Of a stretch of DNA of 64,000 bases, positions 63,501-64,000 are shown piece by piece. The position numbers and the translations under genes were made by a program. Under the pieces are notes generated by a model that did no database searches, had not been told where the DNA came from, and worked only from the letters and a program-made list of their open reading frames with translations. Position 1 is the stretch's first letter. Each line of letters starts with the position of its first letter. This DNA is from Winogradskyella pelagia (GTDB lineage: Bacteria; Bacteroidota; Bacteroidia; Flavobacteriales; Flavobacteriaceae): contig NZ_JAGEVF010000001.1 in NCBI RefSeq assembly GCF_017581965.1, positions 434,001 to 498,000 on the forward strand. The letters are read 5' to 3'.

Positions 63501-63619
63501 AGAGCAGTAAGATTGCAGAATTGAAAGAAGATGACAGAGCTTATCATTTATTAGAGAGCGTAGGTACAAAACCTAATGTGGTTTATCAAGCAAAAGTGAG
63601 AAACACAGCAAAAGCATAA
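60506..63619 (+). CDS. actB: ACIII iron-sulfur subunit ActB
   Basis: The 1037-residue protein has a twin-arginine signal (SRRDFLKYVGFSTAAASLAAC, about 52-72). The N-terminal two thirds (about 75-735) resembles a molybdopterin oxidoreductase domain, though in ACIII it carries no Mo cofactor. The C-terminal third has iron-sulfur motifs: CTGCGACVIACHAENN, CQHCNHAPCETVCP, CVGTRYCANNCPY and CSFCIQKTQKT with CSAACG later. These would hold three [4Fe-4S] and one [3Fe-4S] cluster in the ACIII model. It sits on the periplasmic side and links ActA with the membrane subunits. ActC starts 28 bp downstream. Confidence 0.92.
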   Translation: MSSNKKYWKSVEELNENSSLIETLQQNEFVEEIPTDEFLGDKDSLESSSTSRRDFLKYVGFSTAAASLAACEGPVIKSIPYVVQPKEIIPGVANYYATTIADGYDFASVLVKTREGRPIKIENNTDAATNGMANARVHASILGLYDNLRVKAPTKGGSAISWDTFMAETTSKLDVLKAEGKEIAILTQTFSSPSTRNLIADFKEEYTNVRHVEYDAISESKTLEAFQAKYGEYAMANYDFSKAMTIVSVGADFLGDWQGGGYESGYAKNRIPQNGKMSRHIQFESNMSLTGANADKRVPMTGSEQKLALAKLYSYVTGNSVGGSLPEGLDKAVRSVASEISKAGSNAVVVTSIQDINAQTVVLELNEYLKSKAFDPKTTVKTRRGNDNAVKSLVNDMKAGKISAIIMAGVNPVYTLPNSSDFIEGLKKTELSISFSMKEDETSSECQYIAALPHYLESWGDYEFKKGHYSLMQPTIRPLFDTKQFQEVLMGWTANQQSYRDYIKLIWSEDILNGASFNKAVQDGVFVSSYDEMGDYDKLEENNSGNEDDIEMPSGNAARALASSAKSKGMELILYPKVGMGDGQQANNPWLQEFPDPITRTSWDNYLAVSKADADTMGFVNENVANGGLNGSYANVTVNGVTVSNIPVIIQPGQAKGTVGLAFGYGKTKGLKQEMQTGVNAYPLYQNFSSVQNVTIEKASGMHEFACVQLHNTLMGRGDIIKETTLEIFNTKDKNYWNAIPKVSKDHIETPVTSPDVDLWDSFDRSIGHHFNLSIDLNACTGCGACVIACHAENNVPVVGKSEMRRSRDMHWLRIDRYYSSQDSFEGDNEKKDNISGLSSSLSEFGEMESPADNPQVAFQPVMCQHCNHAPCETVCPVAATVHSRQGQNHMAYNRCVGTRYCANNCPYKVRRFNWFLYNKNDEFDYYMNDDLGRMVLNPDVTVRSRGVMEKCSFCIQKTQKTILDAKRAGRPVEDGEFQTACSAACGNGAMVFGDINDESSKIAELKEDDRAYHLLESVGTKPNVVYQAKVRNTAKA

Positions 63620-63646
63620 CTAAATTAAAGATTCAATTATATAATT

Positions 63647-64000
63647 ATGGCGTCTCATTACGAAGCACCTATTAGAAGACCTTTAGTAACCGGAGAAAAA
63701 TCCTATCACGATGTTACTGTAGACGTGGCAAGACCAGTTGAAGGTAAGGCCAACAAAGCTTGGTGGATAGTTTTTAGTATTTCTTTGGTAGCCTTTCTTT
63801 GGGGAATAGGTTGTATCATTTACACCATTTCCACAGGTATTGGAGTTTGGGGTCTCAATAAAACAGTAAACTGGGCTTGGGATATTACCAATTTTGTTTG
63901 GTGGGTAGGAATTGGCCACGCAGGAACTTTGATTTCTGCAGTACTGTTGTTATTCAGGCAAAAATGGAGAATGGCAATTAACCGCTCAGCAGAAGCGATG
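63647..64000 (+). CDS. actC: ACIII membrane subunit ActC, NrfD/PsrC-like (partial)
   Basis: The frame starts with ATG at 63647 and is still open at the end of the window after 118 codons. It begins MASHYEAPIRRPLVTGEKSY, a typical ActC N-terminus, and has a first membrane helix at WWIVFSISLVAFLWGIGCII. Then comes WDITNFVWWVGIGHAGTLIS, the start of the NrfD-like quinol-binding region. ActC is a ten-helix quinone-interacting subunit of the complex. It follows actB after 27 bp in an operon whose remaining genes (actD-F and oxidase genes) would lie beyond the window. Confidence 0.93.
   Translation, partial: MASHYEAPIRRPLVTGEKSYHDVTVDVARPVEGKANKAWWIVFSISLVAFLWGIGCIIYTISTGIGVWGLNKTVNWAWDITNFVWWVGIGHAGTLISAVLLLFRQKWRMAINRSAEAM

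Noticed and set aside
1-64000. CRISPR arrays, insertion sequences, prophage and rRNA genes
   Set aside because: No spaced repeats, transposase, integrase, phage structural gene or rRNA sequence was seen; the only tRNA is tRNA-Gln.

Overview
The window is a chromosomal segment of a marine-type member of the Flavobacteriaceae (Bacteroidota). The signs are AT-rich DNA, promoters of the Bacteroidota type (TAnnTTTG at -7, sometimes TTTG about 19-20 bp upstream), no clear Shine-Dalgarno sequences, a type IX secretion (T9SS) C-terminal sorting domain, many small outer-membrane barrels, a GH92/GH20/GH2 glycan locus, and alternative complex III (ACIII) genes. The gene order rplM-rpsI-rpsB-tsf-pyrH-frr is also typical. 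All functional calls come from reading translated sequence and motifs; no database search was run.

Layout. 1-10.5 kb: the end of an outer-membrane barrel, a PAP2-like membrane protein, rpoN, asnS, an RND/MMPL exporter, a MG2/TonB-plug surface protein and a DUF5686-type barrel. 10.5-15 kb: the translation block frr, pyrH, tsf, rpsB, rpsI, rplM. 15-21.8 kb: a universal stress protein, an adenosine-deaminase-like enzyme, a DUF6515 and a DUF2092 secreted protein, and a three-gene outer-membrane operon. 21.8-26.3 kb: tsaC/sua5, polA, a possible small RNA between two terminators, and a tiny secreted protein. 26.6-28 kb: an aldehyde dehydrogenase. 28-35.4 kb: a surface-adhesion block (T9SS protein, dockerin-like protein, YadA-head adhesin) beside a LytTR regulator and a TPR histidine kinase. 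This block lies between two near-identical 31-bp direct repeats, one of which is the 3' end of the aldehyde dehydrogenase gene.

35.7-46.8 kb: a divergent N-glycan catabolic locus. One arm (-) holds glycosylasparaginase, a sugar MFS transporter and a GH92 alpha-mannosidase; the other (+) holds a GH20 hexosaminidase, CutC and a GH2 beta-mannosidase. Together they could strip alpha-mannose, GlcNAc and the core beta-mannose from high-mannose glycans, cleave GlcNAc-Asn, and import the sugars. No SusC/SusD pair is present. 46.8-53.8 kb: metallophosphoesterase, a cysteine-less thioredoxin-fold protein, a NodB deacetylase, a DUF2723 membrane glycosyltransferase-like protein, tRNA-Gln and a tandem Usp protein. 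54-58.4 kb: rimP-nusA-infB with a terminator-like hairpin in the leader. 58.5-64 kb: a SPOR protein and the start of an ACIII operon (an ActE-ActA fusion, ActB, and ActC running off the window).

Most promising for follow-up: the repeat-flanked adhesin/two-component block, CutC embedded in the N-glycan locus, the leader terminator of the nusA operon, paired 17-bp direct repeats upstream of the aldehyde dehydrogenase gene, and the possible small RNA near 25.9 kb.
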